Below the pieces are notes generated by a model. It was not told where the DNA came from, ran no database searches, and saw only the letters and a program-made list of their open reading frames with translations. Positions 11,401 through 20,353 of a stretch of DNA of 64,000 nt are shown here, in pieces. This DNA comes from Bacteroidales bacterium UBA5349 (lineage in GTDB: Bacteria > Bacteroidota > Bacteroidia > Bacteroidales > Tenuifilaceae). The stretch spans positions 137,432-201,431 of the forward strand of contig DHQB01000026.1 of NCBI GenBank assembly GCA_002410065.1, written 5' to 3'. Numbering within the stretch: the first letter of the stretch is position 1; every line of letters starts with the position of its first letter. Made by a program: the position numbers and the translations under genes.

Positions 11401-14400
11401 AAAGGTTGCAGTTCCTCCAGCTTCGGTTGTATTTCCGCTTATTGCCGAAACAATTACCCCAGTAACATCATCATCGATATTGGTTGCGCTAACCGTTGGT
11501 ATGGAAATGTTATTGTATTTAGCATCGCTACTAGTAGCGGTACTGGATATAGTATATGGCTGATCGCCATCTGCAACATTATCGTTTACCCCTATTAATG
11601 TAATTGTTCTTGGGGTATTCCAATTGCTCGTAGTAAAGGTTAAAGATGCAGGGCTAACAGTTCCCTCCGCTATATTGCTTGATACAAGATTAATGGTTAC
11701 ACCATGTGTTGGCTGAGTATTAAGAACAATAGTAGAAGTTGCTGTTCCTCCTCCTTCTGTTGTTACAAGGCCAGAAGTTGGGCTAACAGTTGCTCCTGCG
11801 GTATCATTATCCTCGTTAATAAAATCAACTGTAGTATTAAGACTACTGTCATACTTAGGGTCTGCACTGCTAATCTGAACGCTAACCTGATAGGGTTGAT
11901 CCCCATCGTCAACTTTATCGTCAACTCCCTTAACCGTAACAAACTGAGGAATACCCCAATTACTTGGGGTAAACGTGATTGTAGCATTGGCAGAAATTGT
12001 GCCTTCGGTAAGTTTAAGTGAGGTAGATGTAATGGTAACATTGGCTGTTGGCTTAGCATTTAGCACAACAGAGAAAGTTGCTGTTCCTCCAGCCTCAGTA
12101 GTGTTTCCGCTAGTTGCCGAAACCGTAATGCCTGCAGTATGAATATCGGTGATGTTTACAGTAACATCATCCACGGTCATTCCGGTATAATTACCATCAG
12201 TACTAACCGCATTAGATGTAGTAATAGTGTACAACTGGTCTCCGTCATCAACATTTTCGTTAATTGCATTAACGGTAATCTGTTTAGATGCCCAATCCAA
12301 AGGGGTAAAGGTAACGCTTGCGGGCGATACGGATAACTCGTTAACGTTGGGAGAGGTTATGTTTATCGTAACATTACTGGTAGGTTTTGAGCTAAGTGAG
12401 ATACTAAAGGCAGAACTGTTGCCCTCGATAATTATCATGTTTGTAGGCGAAACAGTAATACCTGCATTATCATCATCGATATTAGTTACCTGCACAGCAG
12501 CTGTAACCGTTGCAAAACCAGTATCACCACTTACATATGCAATGCTAAGGGTATAAGTTTGATTTCCATCCTGCTCATCATCATTTATACCGGTTACAAC
12601 AACATTCTGATAAACATCCCAATTTACTGTTGTAAACGTTAGGTTTGTTGCACTAATTGACCCTTCAGAAATATCGAGACCCGAAATGGATAGATTAACG
12701 CTACTGGTAGGTTTGGCCGTTAGCCTAACCCCAAATGAATCTGAACCGCCCGCCTCTGTAGTTGTAATTGACGATTTGGCAAGCTGAATCCCAGCCACAT
12801 CGTCATCGGCATTTACACCAGTAAGTGTTTTTGTAACTCCGGTAAAAACTCCAGCACTCCCACTAACAGAAAGGGTAACAGTGTAGTTTTGACCACCATC
12901 TATTACATCATCGTTAACTCCAGTAACCGTAACCTGCTGGTTTACATCCCAGTTTGCTGGCGTAAAAGCAAGCGTAGCCGGTGATACGGTTGCTTCAGCA
13001 GTTTTGCTTGAAATAACCGCAATGGTAATATTAGCCGATGGTTTAGCCGTTAACCTCGCCATAAAACTATCGGTAATATTGGGTTCGGAAGTATTTAGCG
13101 TTGTTTTTGATGTCCAAATTTCGGCTACATCATTATCAAGGTTTACCGCATTAACTATATGTGATAATCCTACATAATTTGCGTCGCCTGCAGAACCCTG
13201 AACAGTAACTGTGTAGGTAACGTCGCCGTCAACCACATCATCATCCTGTCCGGTTACCGTAATGGATTGTAGTGTACTCCAGTTTGATGCTGTAAAAACA
13301 AGCGTGGCGGAGTTAACCTTGCCCTCATTATTATTGCTTGAGGTGATGCTAATGGTTGTTGCTGCTGTTGGTTGGGTAGCCAAAACTACCGTAAAGGTTT
13401 CGGAACCTCCAGCTTCAGAAGTGGCAATGGAACTTTTTGATACGATAAGCCCAACTGTGTCATCATCACTGTTTATCACATTAACGCTGGCAATACTAAG
13501 CCCGCTGAAATTGCTATCGCCACTGATTGATGCCATATTAATGGTATAGTAAGCATCTCCATCGTCAATGTCGTCATTAACACCAGTAACGATAACCGTT
13601 TGTGGTGAATCCCAATTGGCTGGAGTAAAAATAATACTATTATCACTTAAACTACCCTCAGATGTGTTTACACCAGAGAAGTTGATTGTTACATTTGCTG
13701 AAGGCTTTGCTGTAAGTACAAGGGTGAACTGATCGGAACCCCCTGCCTCTGTAGTTTCAAGGTTTGTACCAGTAACGGTAACACCAGCCACATCAATATC
13801 AATATTGGTTACTGTTACATCGTCGGCATCTATAACCGAGTAAAATGGGTCAGTATCAGTAGCAAGTGCAAGTATTATGCTATAGGTTTTGTTGCCATCG
13901 ATAATCCAATCCCTAACAGGACTAACTGTAACCGTTTGGGTTGAAGCCCAGTTTATTGGGGTAAAAGTTAAACTATTGGGCGAAACCGTTCCCTCATCTG
14001 TATTACTAGAACTAATGGGGATTGTAACACTTTGATTCGGTTCAGTTTCTAAAACAACGGTAAAGGTAGCAGAACTTCCTCCCTCGTATGTAGTTAGGTT
14101 AAGAGGTGAGACCTTTATTCCCGGCTGATTTACCATTATGTAAACTGGCTGTGGAAACTCAATGGAACAGTTCCCATTGTCGGCCTGAATTGTAAATTCA
14201 TTGGAGCCAACTTCAAGGACTAAAGCATCAATGCTAATGCTGATATTACCCGGGCCATTGCTTGAGGTTACAAAATTTCCGTTTTTGAAAACAACGTATG
14301 TAACATCATTCTCGGTATTGTTAATGGTTATGGTTCCATTCTTACCCGGATCGACCGTACTCCCCTGAACGGTTAGTCCGGTATTCGGTAAATTTTTGAC

Positions 14401-17103
14401 TGTAATTCTGAAAGGTAGCGAAGTGTTCTGGCAGCCATCCTTATCAACAAAGAGTGTATAATCGTTACCCGCATCGGCGAGTGCAACGCTAGCTTTAGAG
14501 AACTTTCTTTGTGTTGAAATGGTAGTAGTTCCTCTTCTCCAAATGTATGAAGTAGCATTAACCTCCGTTGCGGTAAGCAATAGTTCTTCGCCTACACAAA
14601 CATTTAAATCGCCTGTAAAGGTTGTAAGAGGTGAAACATCTACTGTAAAAAACCGGGTAGATGTACATGTGTTACCCTCAACCGTTTTTTGTATTGTTAG
14701 GGTCCAATCGCCAATATCAACAGCTCCTGCCGATTGCTGAACGGTTCTTTGGTTGGAAACCTCAACACCGTTATACTTCCATGAGTATGAATTGGCCCCA
14801 AACTCTTCGGCAACCAGATACAAATCCTGACCCACACAAACAATTGTGTCGCCAGTAAACTCAAGGCTAGGGCTAACGGTAACAGCAAACTCTTCGATAA
14901 CCTGCGATAAGCCATCGTCAACCATAATATAAATAATTGCCTTACCCGACTTATTTGCCACAGGATTAACGGTAACTGTCCTATTTTCGCCAGTACCAGA
15001 GATAATAATTCCTTTGTGCGGAACAAACTCAGGGAAACCAGAGAAACCGATTACCTCAAGAAGATCAGCTGGCGTTTCAGCATCAGAAACAGTAAAGTTT
15101 ATGGTATTGGTTGTGCTATTTGTGCAAAGGTTTTGATCGTCAATGGGAGATATTGTTGGAGGGGTATTGATGATTAGGTAAACATTCTCCTGATTATTGC
15201 TCCACTGGCCATACGAATCGCAACCCTTCCAAATAAAACTGGTTTTGCCATGATAGTCGGCAGTTGGCACATATGAAATTAATCCAACATTACTTCGGGC
15301 AATTTCCTGACCAATAAAAGCAGGGCTTCCATTGTAACGTAAAGTTCCCTCGGTGGGTAGGGTAACAATACGAATAGTACTTAATGGCAATTCGCTAGGG
15401 TGAAAGAATTTATAATCAAAATTCTCTATTTTGAATGCTATTGGTTGATTTTTGGGCCCTTCGAGGTACACATCTCCAACCCAAGGTGAAGAACCGTCAA
15501 CACATTTAGAACTGCTCTCCTGAACCACAATACCTATATTGCCATAGCCCAAATCTATTGCATTGAACCAGGTGTTCATGGTATTCATATTCCCATTAAA
15601 CCCCACATTCTGAAGTGCGGCGTTCCACGACCATATTCTTGGAACATTATTCCCAACCACTAACTGCTTACGCTGGGTTGCATCCATTTGGCCGGCACCT
15701 GTTTCGTCGCCCCATCTGGTAATTGGTGTATCATCCCAGTAAAGGGTTGTTTGTAACTTATTGAATGGGCGAACCGATGAAGTAGTGATACCATCCAAGC
15801 GCTCCACATCGTAAAGCGGGAAATGTGCAGGGCCTCGTCCTAAAAATGTAGCAGAGGCAGAATAGTTACCATTGGCTACTTCGGCACTATTATCCTTCTT
15901 AAAATCCCAAAGAATATAGTTTAATCCCTTCTTCATATCTCTGTATATAACCCTATCATTCCCATCGGAAGAGAACTCTCCATCCTGATCAACATCAATT
16001 AAAATTGCTGTATAACCATCGATGTTTGACTCAATTTTAAAGAAGGTTACATCATCAAATGGACATGATGGCTCGTTTTTCTCTAAAATAACGTTGCTAT
16101 AATCAATGGGTAGGTAAAGAGGTTCTCTGTTGTATTTATAGTCGAAAAAGAGTTCCTCCTCAGCCCAAACCTGAACCCTTGGGGGAGCAAGTTTAGTGTT
16201 TGGCCAAACAATCCTATCGGGGTCGTTCAGAAAAACATTGTACTCCTGAATGCCATCAATTGTTTGATCATCCTCAAGACTTTGGGTTCGCTTTATATAA
16301 TGTGACTCCTCAGCTAACGCTGTAACACCATAGCTATTGGCTACAAACGTAAACGAATAGGGATATAACTTAAAGTTTACCTTGTTGATAAACTCATCGG
16401 AAGTAAAGACATAAAAATTTGCATTTACTGGGTATTCGGTAAAGCTGGCTGTGGTAAACGACCAGCCTTTTGACCATAATCGACCTGCCGATTTATTGGG
16501 CTCCCCTGGATTTGTAATAACATTATTTGAAGCATCAGTAACAGTTACATCAAAAAACTGAAGGGCAAAACGCTTAGTTGTAAGATATTGAAAACCTTGC
16601 CAAGCAGAATAACTTCCTCGAAACTCAATATAGTGGTTCCCTTTGATTTGTGCAGTATAGGTTAAAGCATCATATCCCCCTGTAATGGTTGTTCCGTTTA
16701 ACACTGCTCCATTTGGGCCATTAATCGCATTTGTGTAATCAGCAATGTAACCATTGCTGTTAACGATATTACTTAACCTTGTTTCCGGATATACAACTGT
16801 TCCAATAGAGTCTTTAATCCGGAAGTATACATATCGAGGATCACTAACAACAAAGTTAGTTCCTATTGCACTAGCCAACTTCATCCCAAAATGGATCTTC
16901 TCTCCCACCTCAAGGTAAATATTTATCCTTTCGTTCTTCTTGCTATCGTACAATCCAAAGTTATTACCAGCAAAGGCTCCAAACTCAAGCCATAACCTAT
17001 CGTTGGAGTTTGGCATGAACTGTTTGGTGCCCTCTTGGGCAAAGGATAAACCAATAGCACAGGTTAAAAGTGATAGGAATAGTATACGCTTCATGAATTC
17101 CAT
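5440..17103 (-). CDS. Giant cell-surface adhesin with type B (CHU_C) T9SS sorting domain, 3,887 residues
   Basis: Predicted secreted SprB-like adhesin. Residues 1-22 are a signal peptide (RILFLSLLTCAIGLSFA). An N-terminal region of about 630 residues is unique. One cadherin-like and two Ig-like modules (GDTIVCVGQDLYL, GDLNVCVGEELLL) follow to about residue 920. From ~990 to ~2570 come 14 Calx-beta-like repeats of ~110 residues with TTEAGG, SSSN.EGTVSPASLTFT, NW and GVDD..DGDQ.Y signatures. From ~2570 to ~3790 come 13 modules of ~95 residues with IDVLANDTGLED, NTVTFTPA, FTYLVTDADGD and ATVTVTV. Residues ~3793-3887 are the gliding-motility C-terminal domain (PEGFSPDGDGINDKFEI, YNRWGNVVYQ, LPNGTYYYIIE). 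The acidic DxDGD motifs suggest calcium binding. Modules 6-7 and 8-9 of the last array are nearly identical at DNA level. Cotranscription with the PorP/SprF gene is likely. Confidence 0.95.
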   Translation of the reverse strand: MEFMKRILFLSLLTCAIGLSFAQEGTKQFMPNSNDRLWLEFGAFAGNNFGLYDSKKNERINIYLEVGEKIHFGMKLASAIGTNFVVSDPRYVYFRIKDSIGTVVYPETRLSNIVNSNGYIADYTNAINGPNGAVLNGTTITGGYDALTYTAQIKGNHYIEFRGSYSAWQGFQYLTTKRFALQFFDVTVTDASNNVITNPGEPNKSAGRLWSKGWSFTTASFTEYPVNANFYVFTSDEFINKVNFKLYPYSFTFVANSYGVTALAEESHYIKRTQSLEDDQTIDGIQEYNVFLNDPDRIVWPNTKLAPPRVQVWAEEELFFDYKYNREPLYLPIDYSNVILEKNEPSCPFDDVTFFKIESNIDGYTAILIDVDQDGEFSSDGNDRVIYRDMKKGLNYILWDFKKDNSAEVANGNYSASATFLGRGPAHFPLYDVERLDGITTSSVRPFNKLQTTLYWDDTPITRWGDETGAGQMDATQRKQLVVGNNVPRIWSWNAALQNVGFNGNMNTMNTWFNAIDLGYGNIGIVVQESSSKCVDGSSPWVGDVYLEGPKNQPIAFKIENFDYKFFHPSELPLSTIRIVTLPTEGTLRYNGSPAFIGQEIARSNVGLISYVPTADYHGKTSFIWKGCDSYGQWSNNQENVYLIINTPPTISPIDDQNLCTNSTTNTINFTVSDAETPADLLEVIGFSGFPEFVPHKGIIISGTGENRTVTVNPVANKSGKAIIYIMVDDGLSQVIEEFAVTVSPSLEFTGDTIVCVGQDLYLVAEEFGANSYSWKYNGVEVSNQRTVQQSAGAVDIGDWTLTIQKTVEGNTCTSTRFFTVDVSPLTTFTGDLNVCVGEELLLTATEVNATSYIWRRGTTTISTQRKFSKASVALADAGNDYTLFVDKDGCQNTSLPFRITVKNLPNTGLTVQGSTVDPGKNGTITINNTENDVTYVVFKNGNFVTSSNGPGNISISIDALVLEVGSNEFTIQADNGNCSIEFPQPVYIMVNQPGIKVSPLNLTTYEGGSSATFTVVLETEPNQSVTIPISSSNTDEGTVSPNSLTFTPINWASTQTVTVSPVRDWIIDGNKTYSIILALATDTDPFYSVIDADDVTVTNIDIDVAGVTVTGTNLETTEAGGSDQFTLVLTAKPSANVTINFSGVNTSEGSLSDNSIIFTPANWDSPQTVIVTGVNDDIDDGDAYYTINMASISGDSNFSGLSIASVNVINSDDDTVGLIVSKSSIATSEAGGSETFTVVLATQPTAATTISITSSNNNEGKVNSATLVFTASNWSTLQSITVTGQDDDVVDGDVTYTVTVQGSAGDANYVGLSHIVNAVNLDNDVAEIWTSKTTLNTSEPNITDSFMARLTAKPSANITIAVISSKTAEATVSPATLAFTPANWDVNQQVTVTGVNDDVIDGGQNYTVTLSVSGSAGVFTGVTKTLTGVNADDDVAGIQLAKSSITTTEAGGSDSFGVRLTAKPTSSVNLSISGLDISEGSISATNLTFTTVNWDVYQNVVVTGINDDEQDGNQTYTLSIAYVSGDTGFATVTAAVQVTNIDDDNAGITVSPTNMIIIEGNSSAFSISLSSKPTSNVTINITSPNVNELSVSPASVTFTPLDWASKQITVNAINENVDDGDQLYTITTSNAVSTDGNYTGMTVDDVTVNITDIHTAGITVSATSGNTTEAGGTATFSVVLNAKPTANVTITSTSLKLTEGTISANATITFTPSNWGIPQFVTVKGVDDKVDDGDQPYQVSVQISSADPKYDSSLNTTVDFINEDNDTAGATVSPTSGLVTTEGGGTATSTIVLNTQPTHGVTINLVSSNIAEGTVSPASLTFTTSNWNTPRTITLIGVNDNVADGDQPYTISSTATSSDAKYNNISIPTVSATNIDDDVTGVIVSAISGNTTEAGGTATFTVILNSEPQSPVSITSTSNDTSEGVVSDNKTIIFNSTNWGIAQTVTVRGINDNVADGNQAYTIGLSASSSDNGYNSIAIANVNVINEDDDIVGLTISTSSIVTSEPDVSTTFTVRLQSQPIANVTLGITSSDETEGKVSPTSLSFTTANWSTPKTVTVTGQDDDMVDGSVPYQVILSSSTSADGQYAALSNVIVSAVNNDNDVAGIIVSPYAGLSTTEAGGTAQFTIVLRSRPKANISIRMSSSNVAEGIISGVSRGSVNTVVNEAFVTFTPEQWNSPVTVTVTGVDDSYDDGDKSYDIITEIPQTTDNDYNTINPRDVSLTNIDNDTFGVVVSPSSLTVNEDGASKSFTIVLNSRPTHDVTIPIHSSNASRLSVSASSIIFTTASSTDWQTPKEVNVIPVNNQIDEGNEEIMIVTDRIVSGDSNYGNYNPADVTVQFIEDDNAGVIVSPISGNTTEEGGQATFTIALSSQPTANVVIGISSSNETEGKVSTPSVTFTAANWNIPIEVIVTGQDDAVIDGNQIYYIVFANAVSTDLSYNDMVIPSIEAINEDDDSAGVSVFPISGLITSEAGQTATFTVKLNTIPTGDVAINVASSNVNEGSVSPSTLTFTAGNWGVTKTVTVTGVDDLVADGDQTYEITLTIDKPSTTDLDYKDVIIQSVSVTNKDDLTPRPQNDTGITDQENAVTISVLNNDLGLDYAPAIVSIASQAVQGTAIVNPDNSITYIPNRNYHGDFTFTYSVCNSLGNCAQAQVTVTVTRVNAVPIAHADFRGTSISTPVEVDVLFNDENLYDIPITVSLIGIASPSGTLEVTPANAVIFTPSTNYVGVATFTYRATDFDGDFDEALVTINVREENHKPIANDDNVTVIQNTPKAISVLSNDSGLEDGFGSMSIYSQPSNGIVSINVNHTITYSPNTNFIGADSFEYFIEDIDGDFDIATVYVEVIERPNAIPVAVPDSRATEMNTPITVDVLFNDYGLEDGVDNVYIASSPANGTVQINPDFTVTYTPNSGYLGTETFSYQVCDVDNDCSNTALVTILVKPIGSNHIPVAVDDNANTFVNTAVTIDVLSNDYGFEDGFGGLIIHTKPEFGEVVVNSSNTITYSPSYMFTGTITFEYVVSDIEGDYDMATVTVTVLEKPNSIPVANDVSLATGLNTPRIIDVLYNDTGLEDVPIVVTIRQQPSVEQGTVAVNGDNSVTFTPAADYIGIYTFEYTVTDADGDSDWATVTVAVKDGENFAPMANDDVATTQINTPIEIDVLANDTGLGDGFGSLSIYQNPDLGSVEVTDRQTIIYTPNNFFIGEVTFRYLVSDVDGDFDIATVTVTVVEKPNSIPVANDVSLATGLDTPRIIDVLYNDSGLEDVPIVVTIRQQPSVEQGTAAVNGDNTVTFTPGTNYIGIAIFEYTVTDADGDSDWATVTVTVKDGENFIPNANDDRAITLVNIPVEIDALANDTGLDDGFGSLIIHQNPAFGSVEVTGNQTIIYTPSNFFTGEITFSYLVSDVDGDFDIATVSVGVFDEINPKPIANDDWATTGFNTEVTIDVLANDTGLEDEPIVVTILSAPDVAEGSAVVNSNNTVNFTPATNFIGVATFTYLVTDANGDQDDAMVEVTVKAGENFVPIANDDSRGTSFNTPIVVDVLENDLNLNDEPITVTISVECNPAFGMAVANTDNTVTFTPAIDYIGFASFIYKVTDADGDYDTALVSITVKDGENVVPVALEDVAYTHTDIPVEIDVLANDSGLDDSPIIVYASQTDVVNGSAEVLENNQVRFTPAAGFVGEATFKYRVFDFDGDFDEALVTVYVNSKLIAVNDKAEVMRNESVIVDVLANDKGIESIIPELTIMYAPLHGMAAINTDNTVTYTPDLNYFGEDAFEYKVCSQYGYCSEAKVNIDVKIEKFRIPEGFSPDGDGINDKFEIIGIEVYNKVTISVYNRWGNVVYQNNNYKNNWDGKANASMSIGSTLPNGTYYYIIEIVDTKEKFTGNVFLKR
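7220..7995 (-). repeat. Internal tandem duplication in the adhesin gene, 570-bp period
   Basis: The stretch around 7220-7425 recurs around 7790-7995 with few changes; the shared segment CTGCTGGCGTATGGTTACCA starts at 7291 and again at 7861. The period of 570 bases equals two 95-residue modules (ANDVSLATG type plus ANDDxAxT type). The low divergence, compared with the other modules, points to a recent in-frame duplication. Confidence 0.85.
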
Positions 17104-17431
17104 AGGTTTAAATGGTTACTTGCACAACGAATAGATGATAAGAACTGATTCTCTTATACATAACTTTTTAAAAATCGCCATAAAATTATAACTTTTAATC
17201 GAGTGAATGATATTTGTTAATCAAATAAATGAGATGCATCATCAAAAAGTGATCAGCACCTTTTTAGGGTTAAGAAGACCCTAACGGATGTTAAATAACG
17301 CAACTCTATATAGTTGCCTAGGTATAATCCATGATGCTCTTATGATGAAAACAGGAAAGGTTTATTATAAAGTTGCCTTGGGGTTTGCTCGGTTTTTAGA
17401 TGGGATAGTCCTCTTAAATAGTTTTATTCAT
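17104..17431. other. Intergenic region upstream of the adhesin gene
   Basis: About 330 bases without a convincing gene. It should hold the promoter of the adhesin operon on the minus strand, but no clean TTG / TAnnTTTG pair is visible. A small hairpin GCAACT-ctata-TAGTTGC occurs near 17300-17317. A 60-codon plus-strand frame (17288-17470) runs into the tRNA and has no family resemblance. Confidence 0.5.
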
Positions 17432-17463
17432 AAAAAAAGACCAATCAAAATGATTGATCTTTT
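17432..17463 (-). terminator. Terminator of tRNA-Arg
   Basis: On the minus strand AAAAGATCAATCA-TTT-TGATTGGTCTTTT folds into a near-perfect stem followed by T residues, a few bases past the 3' end of the tRNA. Confidence 0.8.
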
Positions 17464-17467
17464 AAAG

Positions 17468-17541
17468 TGACCCCGACAGGATTCAAACCTGTGACCTTCA
17501 GAACCGGAATCTGACATTCTATTCAGCTGAACTACGGGGCC
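17468..17541 (-). tRNA. tRNA-Arg (anticodon CCG)
   Basis: A 74-nt cloverleaf read on the minus strand. The acceptor GGCCCCG pairs with CGGGGTC (one G-T), followed by discriminator A; CCA is not encoded. The anticodon stem TCAGA/TCTGA closes the loop TTCCGGT, giving anticodon CCG for CGG codons. The T arm contains GGTTTGAATCC. A terminator follows directly, so it is probably a single-gene transcript. Confidence 0.95.
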
Positions 17542-17621
17542 AAATTGGAGGTGCAAAAATACCCATTTTTTTTAATCTGCCAATGGATGCCAATCTTCTT
17601 GTGCATTCAATTGACTAGGTA

Positions 17622-18428
17622 CTACATGTAACCATCCCAAACGCCAACATCAGCAAGTGAACCAGGGTGATATCCTTTTGGTACGCTAAAATCGGCTGGA
17701 GTTAGACTTACTCTTTCTGCATTTGATACCTCTGATATCTGCACGCTACCGTCGCTTCGCTGTATCTGTACCTTTACAGGATAGCCTTGTTCAATAAGTT
17801 TAAAGTACTCATTTGAACTTTCAAAACTAGTGGCGTAAGCTCCACTGGCTAATTGATTAAGGAAGTAGCTAAGATTGATAAAGCTAAAATCGTTTGAAAT
17901 TGGTAAATCCTTGGTTACCCAAAGAGTTTCCAGATAAAGCCCATCCTCAAGTATTTTGTACTTTGTAGCACTAAAATCCGAAATAGTCTCACCCTCTTTT
18001 TCTTTGAGTGCCGAGAAAGATTTTGCCCTTTGGTCAACAGGCGTTTTAGTTGGGAACGATGCGTCGATCATCTCATTGTACATTGCTCGCATGGTTACTT
18101 GTTGCTCTTTCTCAATGCCGTAAAGTTTTTCCTCAATCATTATCTCAAGTTCGGCCCTAACCTCAGCGTTAAATTTTGCTGGATCGCCTTTCCAGTATGT
18201 TTTGTTAATGCTGTTGATGTATATAATCTGATTCTCTTCAAGGTTAAAAACGGTGGTGAGATTTCCGTTTACCATTTTCATATATCCGTTTAGTAAGAAA
18301 ACCTGCTCAACCCGTTCGCTTGATTTATCCCTTGGGATAGAGTAGTAATTGGTGGTAATGCTCCAGCCATTGGCAAGCATTGAAAGGGTTGTTAGCAAAA
18401 GGAGAGCAATAGCAAAGGTTCTTTTCAT
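17622..18428 (-). CDS. Secreted protein, DUF4412-like
   Basis: 268 residues with a signal peptide (residues 1-20, RTFAIALLLLTTLSMLANG). The body resembles DUF4412-type periplasmic or outer-membrane-associated proteins: a strand reporting a modified residue pattern (LNGYMKMVNGNLTTVFNLEE) followed by IIYINSINKTYWKGD. No catalytic motif is evident and the function is unknown. It is flanked by the groEL terminator and the tRNA, so it is probably a single transcription unit. A GC-rich hairpin CCCTCG...CGAGGG at about 18526-18553 lies upstream. Confidence 0.75.
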   Translation of the reverse strand: MKRTFAIALLLLTTLSMLANGWSITTNYYSIPRDKSSERVEQVFLLNGYMKMVNGNLTTVFNLEENQIIYINSINKTYWKGDPAKFNAEVRAELEIMIEEKLYGIEKEQQVTMRAMYNEMIDASFPTKTPVDQRAKSFSALKEKEGETISDFSATKYKILEDGLYLETLWVTKDLPISNDFSFINLSYFLNQLASGAYATSFESSNEYFKLIEQGYPVKVQIQRSDGSVQISEVSNAERVSLTPADFSVPKGYHPGSLADVGVWDGYM

Positions 18429-18585
18429 ACTGTTCTGAATTGAGTTTGTTTATAGATGGTAATGCAATATTGTTTAGCTAACAAAATATGGACCGCTATT
18501 TAATTTTAACCTCTCCTTTGATTTCCCTCGACTCGACTCGGCACAACCGAGGGTTTTACTATAGGAGATAGAACTGTAAAGGTAT

Positions 18586-18616
18586 AAAAAAAGGGAAGGC
18601 CAATTAGCCTCCCCCC
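18586..18616 (-). terminator. Rho-independent terminator of groESL
   Basis: On the minus strand GGGGAGGC-TAATTG-GCCTTCCC forms an interrupted stem followed by seven T residues, 39 bases after the groEL stop codon. Confidence 0.85.
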
Positions 18617-18654
18617 TTGAAAATCTATTGGGTATTATATTCTCGTAGATTTGA

Positions 18655-20295
18655 TTACATCATTCCGCCCATGCCCCCCATACCTGGGTTACCCATTGAT
18701 GGCATTGGGTTTTCTTCTTTCTCGTCAGCCATTAGACACTCGGTTGTTAACAACATTCCAGCAATGGATGCTGCGTTCTCGAGAGCAACACGTGTTACTT
18801 TAGTTGGATCAATTACTCCGCTATTTAAAAGGTTCTCGTACTTGTTGGAATAAGCATTATAGCCAAAGTCGCCTTTACCTTCTCTCACCTTTTGAACAAC
18901 CACAGAACTCTCTAGTCCAGCATTTGCAACAATCTGGCGAAGGGGCTCCTCAATAGCACGCTTAATAATTTGAATACCCGTATTTTCGTCGTCGTTTCTT
19001 CCGGCAAGTTTTTCAAGCGCAGTTATTGCACGAATGTAGGCAACACCACCACCGGGAACAATCCCTTCCTCAACAGCAGCACGAGTTGCACTAAGTGCGT
19101 CATCAACCCTATCCTTCTTCTCCTTCATTTCCGTTTCGGTTGAAGCTCCAACGTAAAGAACGGCAACTCCACCAGTTAATTTAGCTAAACGCTCCTGAAG
19201 TTTTTCTTTGTCATAATCAGATGTTGAGTTCTCAATCTGAAGTTTAATCTGAGCGATACGATTCTTAATACCCTCTTTTTGTCCAGAACCATTTACAATG
19301 GTTGTGTTCTCTTTATCGAGGGTAATTTTTTCGGCTGATCCTAGCATTTCAATTTTTGCAGCATCAAGGCGAAGACCTTTCTCCTCAGAAATAACTACAC
19401 CACCGGTAAGAATTGCGATATCCTCAAGCATCTCCTTGCGGCGATCGCCAAAGCCTGGTGCTTTAACTGCGGCAATTTTAAGCGAACCGCGAAGCTTATT
19501 TACTACTAGCGTTGCAAGTGCCTCGCCATCAATATCCTCAGCAATAATAAGAAGTGAACGTCCGTTTTGAGCTACTGGCTCAAGAACTGGTAAAAGATCC
19601 TTCATGGTTGAGATTTTCTTATCGGTAATAAGAATGTATGGATTCTCAAGCACGGTCTCCATTTTATCTGGATTTGTGATAAAGTAAGGAGAGATATATC
19701 CTCTATCGAATTGCATTCCTTCAACAATCTCAACAGTTGTTTCAATTCCCTTTGCCTCTTCAACAGTAATAACACCCTCTTTCTTTACTTTCTTCATTGC
19801 CTTGGCAATAAGTTCTCCAATCTCGTGGTCGTTGTTTGCCGAAATAGAGGCAACTTGCTCAATTTTAGTATAGTCGTCGCCAATTTCAACACTCTGACTT
19901 TTAAGGTGCTCAACAACTTTTGCCACAGCCTTATCTATTCCACGTTTAAGATCCATTGGGTTTGCACCAGCGGTTACGTTCTTAATGCCAACGCTAACAA
20001 TTGCTTGTGCCAAAACGGTTGCGGTAGTGGTGCCGTCACCAGCATCGTCGCCAGTTTTAGAGGCAACCTCTTTTACCATTTGTGCACCAATATTCTCTAA
20101 TGGATCGCTAAGATCAATCTCTTTAGCAACGGTAACACCATCCTTGGTTACTTGTGGTGACCCGAATTTTTTTTCAATAACCACGTTACGACCTTTGGGG
20201 CCAAGGGTTACTTTAACCGCGTTAGCTAATTTATCAACACCCTTTTTAAGGTACTCGCGAGCTTCGGTATCGTATTTAATAATTTTTCCTGCCAT
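18655..20295 (-). CDS. groL: 60-kDa chaperonin GroEL
   Basis: ATP-driven cytosolic folding chamber that works with GroES. At 546 residues it is full length and typical: N-terminal AGKIIKYDTEAREYLKKGV, nucleotide site KVTLGPKGRNVV and DGVTVAKEI, DGTTTATVLAQAI, apical domain AVKAPGFGDRRKEML, GGVAVLYVGASTETEMKEKK, EEGIVPGGGVAYIRA and the terminal GGMGGMM tail. It lies 58 bases after groES in the usual bicistronic order. No CIRCE (HrcA) inverted repeat is visible upstream of groES. Confidence 0.99.
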   Translation of the reverse strand: MAGKIIKYDTEAREYLKKGVDKLANAVKVTLGPKGRNVVIEKKFGSPQVTKDGVTVAKEIDLSDPLENIGAQMVKEVASKTGDDAGDGTTTATVLAQAIVSVGIKNVTAGANPMDLKRGIDKAVAKVVEHLKSQSVEIGDDYTKIEQVASISANNDHEIGELIAKAMKKVKKEGVITVEEAKGIETTVEIVEGMQFDRGYISPYFITNPDKMETVLENPYILITDKKISTMKDLLPVLEPVAQNGRSLLIIAEDIDGEALATLVVNKLRGSLKIAAVKAPGFGDRRKEMLEDIAILTGGVVISEEKGLRLDAAKIEMLGSAEKITLDKENTTIVNGSGQKEGIKNRIAQIKLQIENSTSDYDKEKLQERLAKLTGGVAVLYVGASTETEMKEKKDRVDDALSATRAAVEEGIVPGGGVAYIRAITALEKLAGRNDDENTGIQIIKRAIEEPLRQIVANAGLESSVVVQKVREGKGDFGYNAYSNKYENLLNSGVIDPTKVTRVALENAASIAGMLLTTECLMADEKEENPMPSMGNPGMGGMGGMM

Positions 20296-20353
20296 AATTT
20301 AATAAGTTTCTTTAGTTAAATTCAATTAAACATTCATTTTCCGATAGTTGCAA

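Noticed and set aside
6971..13549. Numerous plus-strand reading frames opposite the adhesin gene
   Set aside because: Antisense shadows of a repetitive coding sequence; they recur with the module period and carry no domain.
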